Of a stretch of 64,000 nt of DNA, positions 41,597-50,689 are shown in pieces. The stretch spans positions 267,501-331,500 of the forward strand of contig CAUYUJ010013991.1 of the NCBI GenBank assembly GCA_963575745.1, written 5' to 3'. How positions within the stretch are numbered: the stretch's first letter is position 1; each line of letters starts with the position of its first letter. The DNA comes from Prorocentrum cordatum. Its lineage: Eukaryota; Sar; Dinophyceae; Prorocentrales; Prorocentraceae. The notes below the pieces were generated by a model, which did no database searches, was not told the DNA's origin, and saw only the letters and a program-made list of their open reading frames with translations. A program made the translations under genes and the position numbers.

Positions 41597-44500
41597 TCAC
41601 GAAATAGAGATCAGGCCGAGCCACTGGACCGCATCGTCCGTGACCAGCAGCCTGCGGGGTGGCACGATGGCCTGGGACACCTTCCCCTTCGGGTGGATGC
41701 CCTTCATAAAATTATCCCTCCGCCACTTACGCTGGGGATTGCCCGTCAGGGCGGCCTCGGGGTCGCACTCCCAGAACAGCTGGGTCCTCGCCGTCCTGGC
41801 CGAGAAGGCCCCGCATTGGCTGCACCCCACAAGATCCCCAGACACGTACAGGGTGTGCCCCCTCGCGCTCTCGGGGGGGACCTCTCCCGAGCGCGGGAGA
41901 GGGGCCGCAGGGGCCGTCGCTCCCGCTCGGGAGGGGGGCGCCCCTTTCGACGCGCGCTTCACACCACGAGAGCTAGCCGCCTGCGCCGCCACCCGAACCA
42001 CCTCCTGAGGCCTCTCGGGGGCATCAGGTCCCTCGGCAAACGAGACCCTCGAAAGACGACCAGAAGGCCCTGGCGGCAGCGGCGCAGCAGCGGGGGAGGC
42101 GGAGGAGGAGGAGGCGAGGTCCGAAAGAGGTCGAGGGCGAGGAGGGGAGGGGACACGGGGGGATGGGGTGCAGGACCACAAACCGCGTGCCAAACCCTCG
42201 GACCCAGGACGGCTTTCCTCCTCAGCTGTAGTGGGGGCTCCGAAGGACGAGGGGGGGTCAGTCGAAACGAGGGAAGGGGTCCCACGAGGCCGAACTTCCC
42301 TGAGACAATCCCCATCGCCGTCGTGAGACCGCCGCCGTCGAAGTCCCCGCGAGTCGCCATCTTCCAGCGGGGCCCGCACCAGGCTCGGCGTGGGGCCCTC
42401 CTCGGCCCCCGTCCGACGCCGTTTCGACCTGGAGACCTCGGAGGTCTCCAGGACTCCCAGCTGCCGCTTCCCGAGGGAAGCCTCGGCTGGGGGGGCCCGA
42501 AACGCCCTCGCAGGGCAAACCTCACGTTGAAGCCTCCTGAGGCCTCTGGCGTTTCGCGCGAACCGAGGGCAGCAAGCACATCGCCACCCTACGGTGGCCA
42601 GGATGGGAGAGTGAAACTTTCCACTCTGCGCAGGGGCCGCGCCACGCGGCTGGGTGCCCCTCTCAGCCGCCTGGGGAGCGCGTCCGTCTCCGCGACGGCT
42701 GGTGCGCCGCTGCCGGCGGGCCTGAACCTCCACGCGGTCCGCCAGCAGGATGGCGGAGGACTGCGCCGCACCGATCCAGCCCGCGGTCTGCCTGACCGCC
42801 TTGAGGAGGCGCGCGTGCTCGTCGTAGGCCGCCGACGGGACGCCGTGCAGCCGTGTCCCCTTCTTGGCCGCCACGTCGGCGAAGTCGTTGCCGATCTTGT
42901 CTAGGTTGTCGGCGCCCGCCTCTGCAAGGGTCTGATGACCTGCCACCCATGTGACCTTGAGCGAGTCTGAGATGCCTCCATGATCGTTGATCGTCCTCCA
43001 GATGAGCCGCCAGAGGTCCGCATTGTCACGGCGGACGTGGCAGCAATGAGCTTCTCCGTACGTCAGCGAGTCGACCAAGGCCAGGCAGTCCGTCTTGATG
43101 TGGAGAGGAAGCCGTCCATGTCGGAGAACCTGAAGCGCGGCGTACATCTCCCCGCGCTGAGCCGTCTGCATGGGCCCTGGCAAGGGCCCGAAGGCCATGC
43201 CCTTGAGACGGCGTCCCGTAAGTATGGCCAGTCCCCAACCCGCACGGTTGGCCTCAGGCCAGTAGAGCGGACACTGCGCGGAGCCGTCCGTGTAGACAGT
43301 GCCCGTGATGTCCATCGCCTGTCCTCCCATGCCATACCACCACCGTTGTGAATCCACAGGCGGCGGGATGTCGGGCAGCATCACCCTGGGCATGAGAGCA
43401 CGTGTGAAAAAGGGGTCCGCCACATGCGACCTCTTTGCCATCTCGACCAGCTCATCGTCTACCGCACGCGATCGGGCTTCTGAGTGATAGGAGCACTTCC
43501 AGAATCGGTGATGCAGATCACCAGTCCGTCCACAGCGCTGACATGATGAGGTGTCCGAGTATCCCATCTTGTGAAGCCGTAGCTGAGACCATTGAGCACC
43601 TATGACCGTAGATCGCAACGCACCTCGAGCCTGGGGACTGAGATTCCAGGTGGTGGCGTCCTCGGCTGCGTTCATCATGGCCGCGACGGGTTCGATCCAG
43701 TATCCGCGTGGGTCTCGAGGAGGCTCAGGGTGTTCTGGAGAGTGAGACGTACGCTTAGCCCAGTCTTCCCATTGTACTGACCTGAAACTGCGCCTTGCCA
43801 CAGCGCGTATCCAGTTGGGGGCCATATCTTCCAGATCGAGTGTCATCCCATTGCCTGTGTGCCATCTGCAGTATGTCAGCGGTCTCCAACCAAGCCGTCG
43901 AATCGCCATCACCACTGCACTGGCTGGACCCGCAACCAGAGACCAGGACGAGATGGGAGACTGAAGGCGCAAGGACTGCAAGCGCCATGCTCGTTGTAGG
44001 ACTGCACGTGGTACTCGTGCGGCAAAGACCAACTGAGCCCACGTGTAGATGGGCTCGACGACGGCCATGACCTCGGGCTGCAGGTGGGGCGCCGCCTCCA
44101 GGAATGAAGCTAGCATCGTCGAGGATCCAGTTGGTGTCTTGCTCCATCCCGTCCTGACCAGTCTCGTCATTGTGCGTACCGTAGCAGGAGGAGCCCCAAC
44201 TACCTGGAGTCCGTAGGTCATGCCTGGGGCTATGCACGGGCGAGCGATTCGTTTCGACACCTGGGCCAATCCTCTTAGGCGACGGAAGCGCGGGATCCTG
44301 GCCTTCATCTGCCTGATGCGCTTGTGGACCTCGGTGTACATGAGACGAGCTCCAGCGCGACACTCCAGGCCCAGGATACTCAGCTTGGTGACCGCGCAGA
44401 ATCCATGCTTGGCCAACCGCGAAGCGACCGACCTGGCGATGGCCTCCGTCGAGCCGAGGATCTTGGCCTTGTCCTGAGCGATGGGCAGCTGCAAGGCGGT

Positions 44501-47023
44501 GAGGACGACGACGAGGCGGGAGATGGCCGCGACCGAGTGGGCCACGATCTCATCCCGCGGCATCACGATCTGCAGCGTGATATCGTCGGCGTAAATGTCG
44601 AGGGTGTGGGGGATGGCCGCGAGAGAGGTCTGGTAGATCTCAAAGGGAAGCATCATCACCAGCTGGAGCAGGAACATAGCGACCGAGCACCCTGGGAGAA
44701 CGCCTTGCATGGCGCGAGCAGCGAAAGAGTAGGTGGAGCCCCACCTGATGCGCCTCGGGGCCGCATACATAGAAAGAACTGCCCGTAGAAGTCCACGTGG
44801 GAACCCGAACCGATGGGCCGCCTCGACCACCCTGTTCCAGTCGACTCTGTCGAAGCACTTGCTGATGTCAACCATGGCCGTGATGACCTCGTCCCCGTGG
44901 GTGTGGTCCGCGGCCTCGGCGTAGACCATGGTCCTGGCGCCGACGTCGATGGTGGAGCGCCCCCTTCCCAGTGCGAAGAAAGGCCTCGTGTTGTCAGCAG
45001 CCCACCGACGAACGTGGCCTATGCGGACCTTGGTGTAGACCCTGTAGAGAGACGAGAGAAGCATGATAGGGCGAAAGCCGCCTGAGGACTTGGCAAGCAA
45101 CATGACGTGAATCATCAGAGTCGGGGTGGGCCACCTGCCCCAACGCTCTGCCGCCCATAGGAGGTACACCATCATAGCGAGGGCCTCGTCGCTGAGGAGC
45201 GAGTAGGCCCGTGGCGGCATCATATCCGCTGCCAGTCCTGTGCGCCAGCTGAAGGACAAGGATGCCCTGCGGACCTCCGCCACAGTCGGAACTGGCAAGG
45301 ACTCCGTCGGCAGCTTGCTGATGGCCTTCGACAACGTGTCGGTGGCATCCATGAGGTGGGCCACGTCCTGGGAGTCGAACTGCTCGCTCTCGGGGAGGTG
45401 AGTAGTGAGGGCAGCGTCGCCAAACACTAGCTCCTTGGTCGCTGGCGAGGTGACAGGCGTGGCGTTCCAGATCTCACTCCAGTACCGCATCTGGCTGTCA
45501 GCGACGGCCTGCGGCAACGAAGTGCGAATGCCGAACGCGTCCACCTCGCTGTGGGCCCAGCCCTTCAGCTTGGTCATGCCGAAGAGCGGCGCCGCGCCAG
45601 TTACCAGGGAGTCCTGGGCCCACCTGTGGAAACTGCGGACGCGCGCGTTGCCTGCGTCGCGCTCCATGCGGTGCACGGTCTCGGCCACCACCATCTGGAA
45701 GCTGCGAAGGACGATGATGCACCAGGTCCTGGAGAGCTGAACGGCGTAGTGCACCACGGGCCATGTCCAGTCGAAGAGCAAATGTCCAGCAGGTGTGTGA
45801 AGGTCCTGCCGATGACCTGGACGTGTAACTCGGACAAGGCGTTGCCACCGCCTGTCGTCGTGGCCACCTTTCTCCAGCACGTGGATGAGGTCCGCGATGG
45901 CGACCTCCAGGTTCCGCAAGTAGCGCGCCTCGGCTCCCGCGGCGGGCTGGCCCTGCCTCGGTGGGCCACCGATGGGCCGCCACACGTACCGCGGAGGGGC
46001 GCCCCGCCCCGCATGGGCCTCAGGCTCCTGGATGTTGTAGATGTGCGAGAGGTCCGACTCGACGAAGCTCATGAAGTTGGAGTAGAGGTCGTCCAGGCGC
46101 TGCCTTGCACAGTCTGCATCGGTAGGGATTCCGCGTGCCGCGTCATGGCGGACAGCATCCAGATACGGCTGAGGCGGCGGCGCACCCACCAGGGGGGAAG
46201 CGCCTGAGTACCTCGGCGCCTGGCGGGGGAAAGCCCGCGGAGCAGCCAGATGGAGCTGACACTGAGCACGCGGCTTGGCCTCCAGCTCGAAGCGCACAGG
46301 GTAGTGTGGGCGGGCTGTCCATCGATCCAGCACGCGCGGCTTGCCACAAGCCCGAACGAAACCAGGGGTGGTGAGCCAGTAGTCGATGACTCGGTAGGTG
46401 CCAGAGACCGCCGCCCTACAAGTACCCTGGCTGGGGGCCACGATCGCCGCGGGCATGACCTGAAGGAAACCGAGCGCTTCAAGGTCCTGCGGCGTGGTGT
46501 TCCAGTCCCCTGCGAAGACGAAGGGAGCAGCAAAGTAGCGCATGGCCTCCGAGATGCGCATGAGCTTCTGATAATTGACCGAGAGGTAGTCGGCACCCGC
46601 AACAGACTCCATGTAGGCCGAGCCAACGATGAAGCCACCTCGGAGTCCCGTACGTATGTGAACCGCCACGGCCCAGGAGCGCAAGATCTCAAAACTGCCA
46701 GGGGACGTGCTCCCCAGTCCACTCAGCAGAGTGGCCTGCACGTGCGACCTGACGAAAATCCCCACTCCTGCACTCGGGAGCCCGCTCTCCAAGCGACGGC
46801 ACGGGCTGATGAAAGGCTGCCACCCGTGACGATGAGCCCATGTACGCGCTCTGTCCAGTGCCTCTCGATCCAGTCGAAGTTCCTGAGCCGCAACGACGAG
46901 CGCGTCCTGGGCGCCCTCTAGGAGGAAGGACTGGAGAGAGGCCCAGCAGGAGCCATTGAACGTGACGATGCCGCATGTGCGTCGAGCCGCGCAGCGCCTG
47001 CCGCGTCTATGCAGTCCCTGCAT
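41597..47023 (-). CDS. LINE ORF2: endonuclease - reverse transcriptase - RNase H - zinc-binding tail
   Basis: 1,808 residues from the ATG at 47023, chosen because it overlaps the ORF1 stop; the frame is open further upstream only as a shadow of ORF1. The endonuclease is at residues 15-250: FNGSCW (Asn 23), AAQELRL (Glu 48), FAGDWNTTP (Asp 173, Asn 175), RVIDYW (Asp 214) and RPHYPV (His 240; the usual Ser-Asp before His is Arg-Pro). RT spans about 600-880: MVDISKCFDRVDW (Asp 719), MQGVLPGC (motif B) and IYADD (811-814). A Cys-x2-Cys...Cys finger is at 1161-1177. RNase H spans 1240-1390: YTDGSA (Asp 1246), RGEMYAAL (Glu 1292), KTDCLAL (Asp 1312), VAGHQ and GNDFADVAA (Asp 1380). A tail of more than 400 residues follows: a WRCACC motif, a long low-complexity linker, then GDLVGCSQCGAF near the C terminus. 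The product would nick target DNA and copy its own RNA. Confidence 0.85.
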   Translation of the reverse strand: MQGLHRRGRRCAARRTCGIVTFNGSCWASLQSFLLEGAQDALVVAAQELRLDREALDRARTWAHRHGWQPFISPCRRLESGLPSAGVGIFVRSHVQATLLSGLGSTSPGSFEILRSWAVAVHIRTGLRGGFIVGSAYMESVAGADYLSVNYQKLMRISEAMRYFAAPFVFAGDWNTTPQDLEALGFLQVMPAAIVAPSQGTCRAAVSGTYRVIDYWLTTPGFVRACGKPRVLDRWTARPHYPVRFELEAKPRAQCQLHLAAPRAFPRQAPRYSGASPLVGAPPPQPYLDAVRHDAARGIPTDADCARQRLDDLYSNFMSFVESDLSHIYNIQEPEAHAGRGAPPRYVWRPIGGPPRQGQPAAGAEARYLRNLEVAIADLIHVLEKGGHDDRRWQRLVRVTRPGHRQDLHTPAGHLLFDWTWPVVHYAVQLSRTWCIIVLRSFQMVVAETVHRMERDAGNARVRSFHRWAQDSLVTGAAPLFGMTKLKGWAHSEVDAFGIRTSLPQAVADSQMRYWSEIWNATPVTSPATKELVFGDAALTTHLPESEQFDSQDVAHLMDATDTLSKAISKLPTESLPVPTVAEVRRASLSFSWRTGLAADMMPPRAYSLLSDEALAMMVYLLWAAERWGRWPTPTLMIHVMLLAKSSGGFRPIMLLSSLYRVYTKVRIGHVRRWAADNTRPFFALGRGRSTIDVGARTMVYAEAADHTHGDEVITAMVDISKCFDRVDWNRVVEAAHRFGFPRGLLRAVLSMYAAPRRIRWGSTYSFAARAMQGVLPGCSVAMFLLQLVMMLPFEIYQTSLAAIPHTLDIYADDITLQIVMPRDEIVAHSVAAISRLVVVLTALQLPIAQDKAKILGSTEAIARSVASRLAKHGFCAVTKLSILGLECRAGARLMYTEVHKRIRQMKARIPRFRRLRGLAQVSKRIARPCIAPGMTYGLQVVGAPPATVRTMTRLVRTGWSKTPTGSSTMLASFLEAAPHLQPEVMAVVEPIYTWAQLVFAARVPRAVLQRAWRLQSLRLQSPISSWSLVAGPASAVVMAIRRLGWRPLTYCRWHTGNGMTLDLEDMAPNWIRAVARRSFRSVQWEDWAKRTSHSPEHPEPPRDPRGYWIEPVAAMMNAAEDATTWNLSPQARGALRSTVIGAQWSQLRLHKMGYSDTSSCQRCGRTGDLHHRFWKCSYHSEARSRAVDDELVEMAKRSHVADPFFTRALMPRVMLPDIPPPVDSQRWWYGMGGQAMDITGTVYTDGSAQCPLYWPEANRAGWGLAILTGRRLKGMAFGPLPGPMQTAQRGEMYAALQVLRHGRLPLHIKTDCLALVDSLTYGEAHCCHVRRDNADLWRLIWRTINDHGGISDSLKVTWVAGHQTLAEAGADNLDKIGNDFADVAAKKGTRLHGVPSAAYDEHARLLKAVRQTAGWIGAAQSSAILLADRVEVQARRQRRTSRRGDGRAPQAAERGTQPRGAAPAQSGKFHSPILATVGWRCACCPRFARNARGLRRLQREVCPARAFRAPPAEASLGKRQLGVLETSEVSRSKRRRTGAEEGPTPSLVRAPLEDGDSRGLRRRRSHDGDGDCLREVRPRGTPSLVSTDPPSSFGAPTTAEEESRPGSEGLARGLWSCTPSPRVPSPPRPRPLSDLASSSSASPAAAPLPPGPSGRLSRVSFAEGPDAPERPQEVVRVAAQAASSRGVKRASKGAPPSRAGATAPAAPLPRSGEVPPESARGHTLYVSGDLVGCSQCGAFSARTARTQLFWECDPEAALTGNPQRKWRRDNFMKGIHPKGKVSQAIVPPRRLLVTDDAVQWLGLISIS

Positions 47024-47960
47024 ACTCCCACTGGGCCTCTGGGCTCCCCTCGACGACGGCCTGCTGAGGCGGTGCTGCTGGTGGTGCTGCTGGTGCCGTG
47101 GAGGGGGCGCTGGCGCCAGCGGGCTGCCCACCCGCGGCGCGAAAGGCGGCTGCCCGTTCCCCGCCTCCTCCTGGTAGTGCCTCGCCCAGCGCGCGAACGT
47201 GGTTGACCAGCTGGTCCAGAATGGCCCCGCCAACAGTGTTGCGGTCCTGGCCCTGAAGGATCGAGGTGTGGGCCCCCTGGAGCAGCTGTTGCAACGCGGC
47301 CACGGAAGTGGCGGCATCCGCTGGGAGGGGCGCAGCGGCATTGGCCAGCCTGGCCTGCGCGACCTCCGACTCGGACTCCACCAGCTGCTGCTTGATGCCG
47401 TCCAGCTTGGCCTGAGCGGCCGCCAGGTCGGCGGTGAGGATGTCGACCTCCTCCTGAGCCTTGATCCTCTCCGCCTCCCGCGTGGCCTGCCTGTCGAGGG
47501 CCGCCCTGAGCACATCCTCGGGGGGCATGGTGGCCCGCTCTGCAGCCTCGGCAGCAGCGAGCTCTCGGCGGGCTGCAGCGACCAGCGGGTGCTTGTCGTC
47601 GTGGATGCCCCGCAATGCCTTGAGCGCCCGCCTGCATTTGGCCACTGCCTGGGCCTCAGCTGAGCTGGCCGTGCTGGTGCTGCCGCCGCCGTCCATGGGG
47701 TCGTCCCCGCGGCCAGGCTCGCGAGCCGAAGAAGGCCGACCAGAACGAGGACGAGGCTTGGACCGCGGCCGCTGTTTGGCGCGGGCCCCAGCCTCGGCCG
47801 TGGGGCGCCCCGCTCGGTCGCGGCCGCAGGCCCAGCACGTCTCACGGGTCCCGTAGTTGGACGTGTAGCCGCAGGCCCTGGTGGCCACACACGCCCATGT
47901 GGAGCCCTGCCCGCCTCGCTTCCACGGAGGGTCCGAGGGGGGCTGGCGGGGCTCCGCCAT
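47007..47960 (-). CDS. LINE ORF1: RanBP2-type zinc finger and coiled-coil protein
   Basis: 317 residues. The start at 47960 (MAEPRQPPSDPPWKRGG) is chosen because the zinc finger follows directly; upstream in-frame codons read through a (TCC)n tract as poly-Pro/Leu. The finger W-x-C-x5-C-x4-N-x6-C-x2-C (Trp 22, Cys 24, 30, Asn 35, Cys 42, 45) fits the RanBP2 type, which in known proteins binds RNA or ubiquitin; RNA binding is the natural reading here. A basic stretch (RSKPRPRSGR) follows, then a long Ala/Glu/Gln-rich helix (about residues 95-230), probably coiled coil for trimer-like assembly, and a Pro/Ala-rich end. The stop overlaps ORF2 by 17 nt. Confidence 0.7.
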   Translation of the reverse strand: MAEPRQPPSDPPWKRGGQGSTWACVATRACGYTSNYGTRETCWACGRDRAGRPTAEAGARAKQRPRSKPRPRSGRPSSAREPGRGDDPMDGGGSTSTASSAEAQAVAKCRRALKALRGIHDDKHPLVAAARRELAAAEAAERATMPPEDVLRAALDRQATREAERIKAQEEVDILTADLAAAQAKLDGIKQQLVESESEVAQARLANAAAPLPADAATSVAALQQLLQGAHTSILQGQDRNTVGGAILDQLVNHVRALGEALPGGGGERAAAFRAAGGQPAGASAPSTAPAAPPAAPPQQAVVEGSPEAQWEYAGTA

Positions 47961-48749
47961 GCTCTCGCCGTGGTGCCCTGCCAGGATGGAGCGAGCCCGC
48001 TCCACGCGCAGGACCGCCCTCGCTGAAGCACGGCGCCGCCGCTGGCGCCTGTGCCAGGCAGGGGACGGGCTGCGGGCTCCGCGAGCCGTCCTGGGCGGGC
48101 ACCCGTCCAGCGCCACAGGCGCCTGAGGCACCAGCGCCCGCGCCGCCGCGGGCCGCTGGCGACTGGGGCCGTATGGCTGCTCCCCGCGCGGCGCGCCCCC
48201 GCGCGCGTGGGAGGGAGCCCCAAACGGCGCCTGGAGGAGGAGGAGGAGGAGGAGGAAGAGGAGGAGGAGGATGAGGAGGCGCTGAGGAGGAGGAGGAGGA
48301 GGAGGAGACGCTGAGGAGGGGGGATGACGACGGAGGAGGACAGGGGGACGCCGAGGAGGAGGACGAGTCGCCAGGCGTCTGCTTTTCTCGCCCTGAGGCC
48401 CTGGGCGCACGGGCACCCAAACATCCAGACCCGCGCAGGAGGCGCTGCGGCTGTCGCGCATGAGCGCAGGAAAGAGGAGGGGGGCGATGGGCTGCCGTTG
48501 AGGCCTTGGGACAAAACAGGCTGGCAAGACCTCAGCTGGAACGAGAAGATTGTCGAGTATAGCCGCCGCTCGAAATCCTGCGCGTTGCGCAATCTAGAAC
48601 GGAGCAGAAAGGGCACACTCGAGGAGAAGAACGGAGGACAACTTCCTCTCCTCTTCGTCATCTCTCTCGCCTGGGCCTGCCCCTCAAGTGAGGCTCCGTT
48701 TTGGGAAGGAGCCACCTCCACCTTCCAGCTAGGAGAAACGCCGAATCAC

Positions 48750-49300
48750 GCATGAACATGCCATTCAAGAACGTGTGCAATCATTGCCCCGTTTCGACAA
48801 AGACCTGCCCTCAATTTGTAACGTGCACGCAATTGTAACATCATTGTCATAATGTTTGTGGGGTCACAAACATGAGCCCCATTTTGAAACGGAACCGCCC
48901 TCCATCCGTGCAACGTTTGCGCAATTTGTAACTCCGGGGGACAAAGATACTCGCCTTGTAGAAATCTCAAGCGCGAACCGCATTTTGAAAACTAACATGC
49001 CTACACTCTTGCAACGATCGATCAATATTAAGCTGAATGTGCGCGGTGATAAAGCGGGGATAACAATTTGGAAACGACCAACCCGCCATCCTTGTAGCTG
49101 TAGGGCTTCACAAACAAATACGCGCGGCGCTGCAACGACAACCGCAATTTGAAAACGACTGACCCTCTATCCCTGTAACTACTTTACAACTTAGCTTCCG
49201 GGTCCCAAGTTGCAAGGAAGTCTCGAGTGATACGCCGAGCCAAGCCTACGGCCTAAGGACATAGGGAGGTATCTATGAGGAAACAAGGGAGAGAAATCCG
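48750..49300 (+). repeat. 82-bp family repeat, divergent copy 2
   Basis: Words CCCCATTTTGAAACGGAACCG, CCCTCCATCCGTGCAACG and GCGCGGCGCT.CAACGACAACC recur with 80-130-bp spacing. They end in AAGGAAGTCTCGAGTGATACGC, a weak match to the tail of copies 1 and 3. It begins just upstream of the LINE. Confidence 0.65.
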
Positions 49301-49509
49301 CCAGCCCCCTTGCGGGGCCATCAGGCTGCGAGGCTTAGGCTTGCTGCTCCCTGCGCCAATTCCAATTTCCAGTTTCCATTGTTACAATACTGGTTTCTGC
49401 TTCCTACTGTAAATTGTTACTGTCCGCGCGAGGGGGGGGGAGCCGAAAACTGCCCTGGTTAGTACCCCCTGGGAGGGTTCTCAGAATTCCTTGTGGGGTG
49501 AAAATGTAC

Positions 49510-50490
49510 ACCCCTCACGCAGATCGGCGGGGTCAGGGTCAAAAACACAAGGGATTTGCCACATTTCTTAAATTTCCTGGCACCCCTCACGCAGATCGGC
49601 GGGGTCAGGGTCCAACAACATTTGGGATTTGCCACATTTCTGAAATTCGGTGGCACCCCTCAAGCAGATCGGCGGGGTCAGGGTCCAAAAACATAAAGGA
49701 TTTGCGACATTTCTGAAATTCGGTGGCACCCCTCACGCAGATCGGCGGGGTCAAGGTCCAAAAAAAAAAGGGATTTGCTGCATTTTTGAAATTCGGTGGC
49801 ACCCCTCACGCAGATCGGCGGGGTCAGGGTCCAAAAACAAAAGGGATTTGCTGCATTTTTGAAATTCGGTGGCACCCCTCCTGCAGATCGGCGGGGTCAG
49901 GGTCCAAAAACATACGGGATGTGCCGCACTCCCTCACGCAGATCGGCGGGGTCAAGGTCCAAAAACACATGGAATGTGCCGCACTTATTAAATTCGGTGG
50001 CACCCCTCACGCAGATCGGCGGGGTCAGGGTCGGGTCCAAAAACGTGTGGGATTTGCCACATTTCTGAAATTCGGTGGCACCCCTCGCGCAGATCGGCGG
50101 GGTCAGGGTCGGGTCCAAAAACACTTGGAATTTGCAACATTTCTGAAATTTGGTGGCACCCCTCACGCAGATCGGCGGGGTCAGGGTCCAAAAACAGAAG
50201 GGATTTGCTGCATGTTTGAAATTCGGTGGCACCCCTCACGCAGATCGGCGGGGTCAGGGTCCAAAAACACAAAGGATTTTTGCCACATTCTGAAATTCGG
50301 TGGCACCCCTCATGCAGATCGGCGGGGTCAGGGTCCAAAAACACAAGGGATTCCAAACATTTCTGAAATTCGGTGGCACGCCTCACGCAGATCCGCAGGG
50401 TCAGGGTCCAGAAACAGAAGGGATTTGCCACATGTCTGAAATTCGGCGGCACCCCTCACGCAGATCGGCAGGGTCAGGGTCGAAAAACAA
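49510..50490 (+). repeat. 73-bp satellite, 14 units
   Basis: Unit ACCCCTCACGCAGATCGGCG, then GGGTCAGGGTCCAAAAACA, then about 12 variable bases, then GATTTGCCACATTTCTGAAA and TTCGGTGGC. Unit starts are near 49510, 49582, 49655, 49728, 49801, 49874, 49928, 50002, 50080, 50158, 50231, 50305, 50378 and 50451. One unit is short (about 57 bp) and two are 78 bp through a GGGTC duplication. The region 49300-49500 before it is unique. Confidence 0.95.
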
Positions 50491-50689
50491 ATAGGTCCCG
50501 ACACTGCTTCACGGCAAAGCCAAAGCCTCATGACTTCGCTCTTGCAGTGGGGGCCGGCGGCAGGGGGCGAAGCCCTTACGGATCCGGCCGCTCCCGCCCT
50601 GCGGTGTGGGCCGTGCGAGACCTCTCTGACAGAGTGTCTGGCACAGTCTTTGGCCCCCTTCTCCAGTGCCTGGTCATAAACCTCCTGAA

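Larger units (their letters stand above)
41343..48320 (-). mobile_element. Non-LTR retrotransposon (LINE) with two overlapping ORFs
   Basis: The best-preserved element of the window. ORF1 (47960-47007) overlaps ORF2 (47023-41597). A 5' region with (TCC)n on the transcribed strand (48229-48315) lies upstream. About 235 bp of 3' sequence runs to another (TCC)n tract at 41343-41361, which I take as the 3' microsatellite tail. No spliced leader or target-site duplication was seen, so both ends are estimates. The domains (apurinic-type endonuclease, RT, RNase H, zinc tail) place it among endonuclease-bearing LINEs with RNase H, similar in plan to the I/R1/Tad groups. With an open 5.4-kb ORF2 this copy could have been active recently. 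Confidence 0.8.

Noticed and set aside
47024-48721. N-terminal 566 codons of the 2,374-codon minus frame as part of LINE ORF2
   Set aside because: This part is a shadow of the ORF1 frame, which has the zinc finger and coiled coil; the ATG at 47023 overlapping the ORF1 stop is the better start.
49510-50490. CRISPR array
   Set aside because: The units are 73-bp near-identical tandem copies with only about 12 variable bases, with no spacer-like unique sequences and no cas genes.
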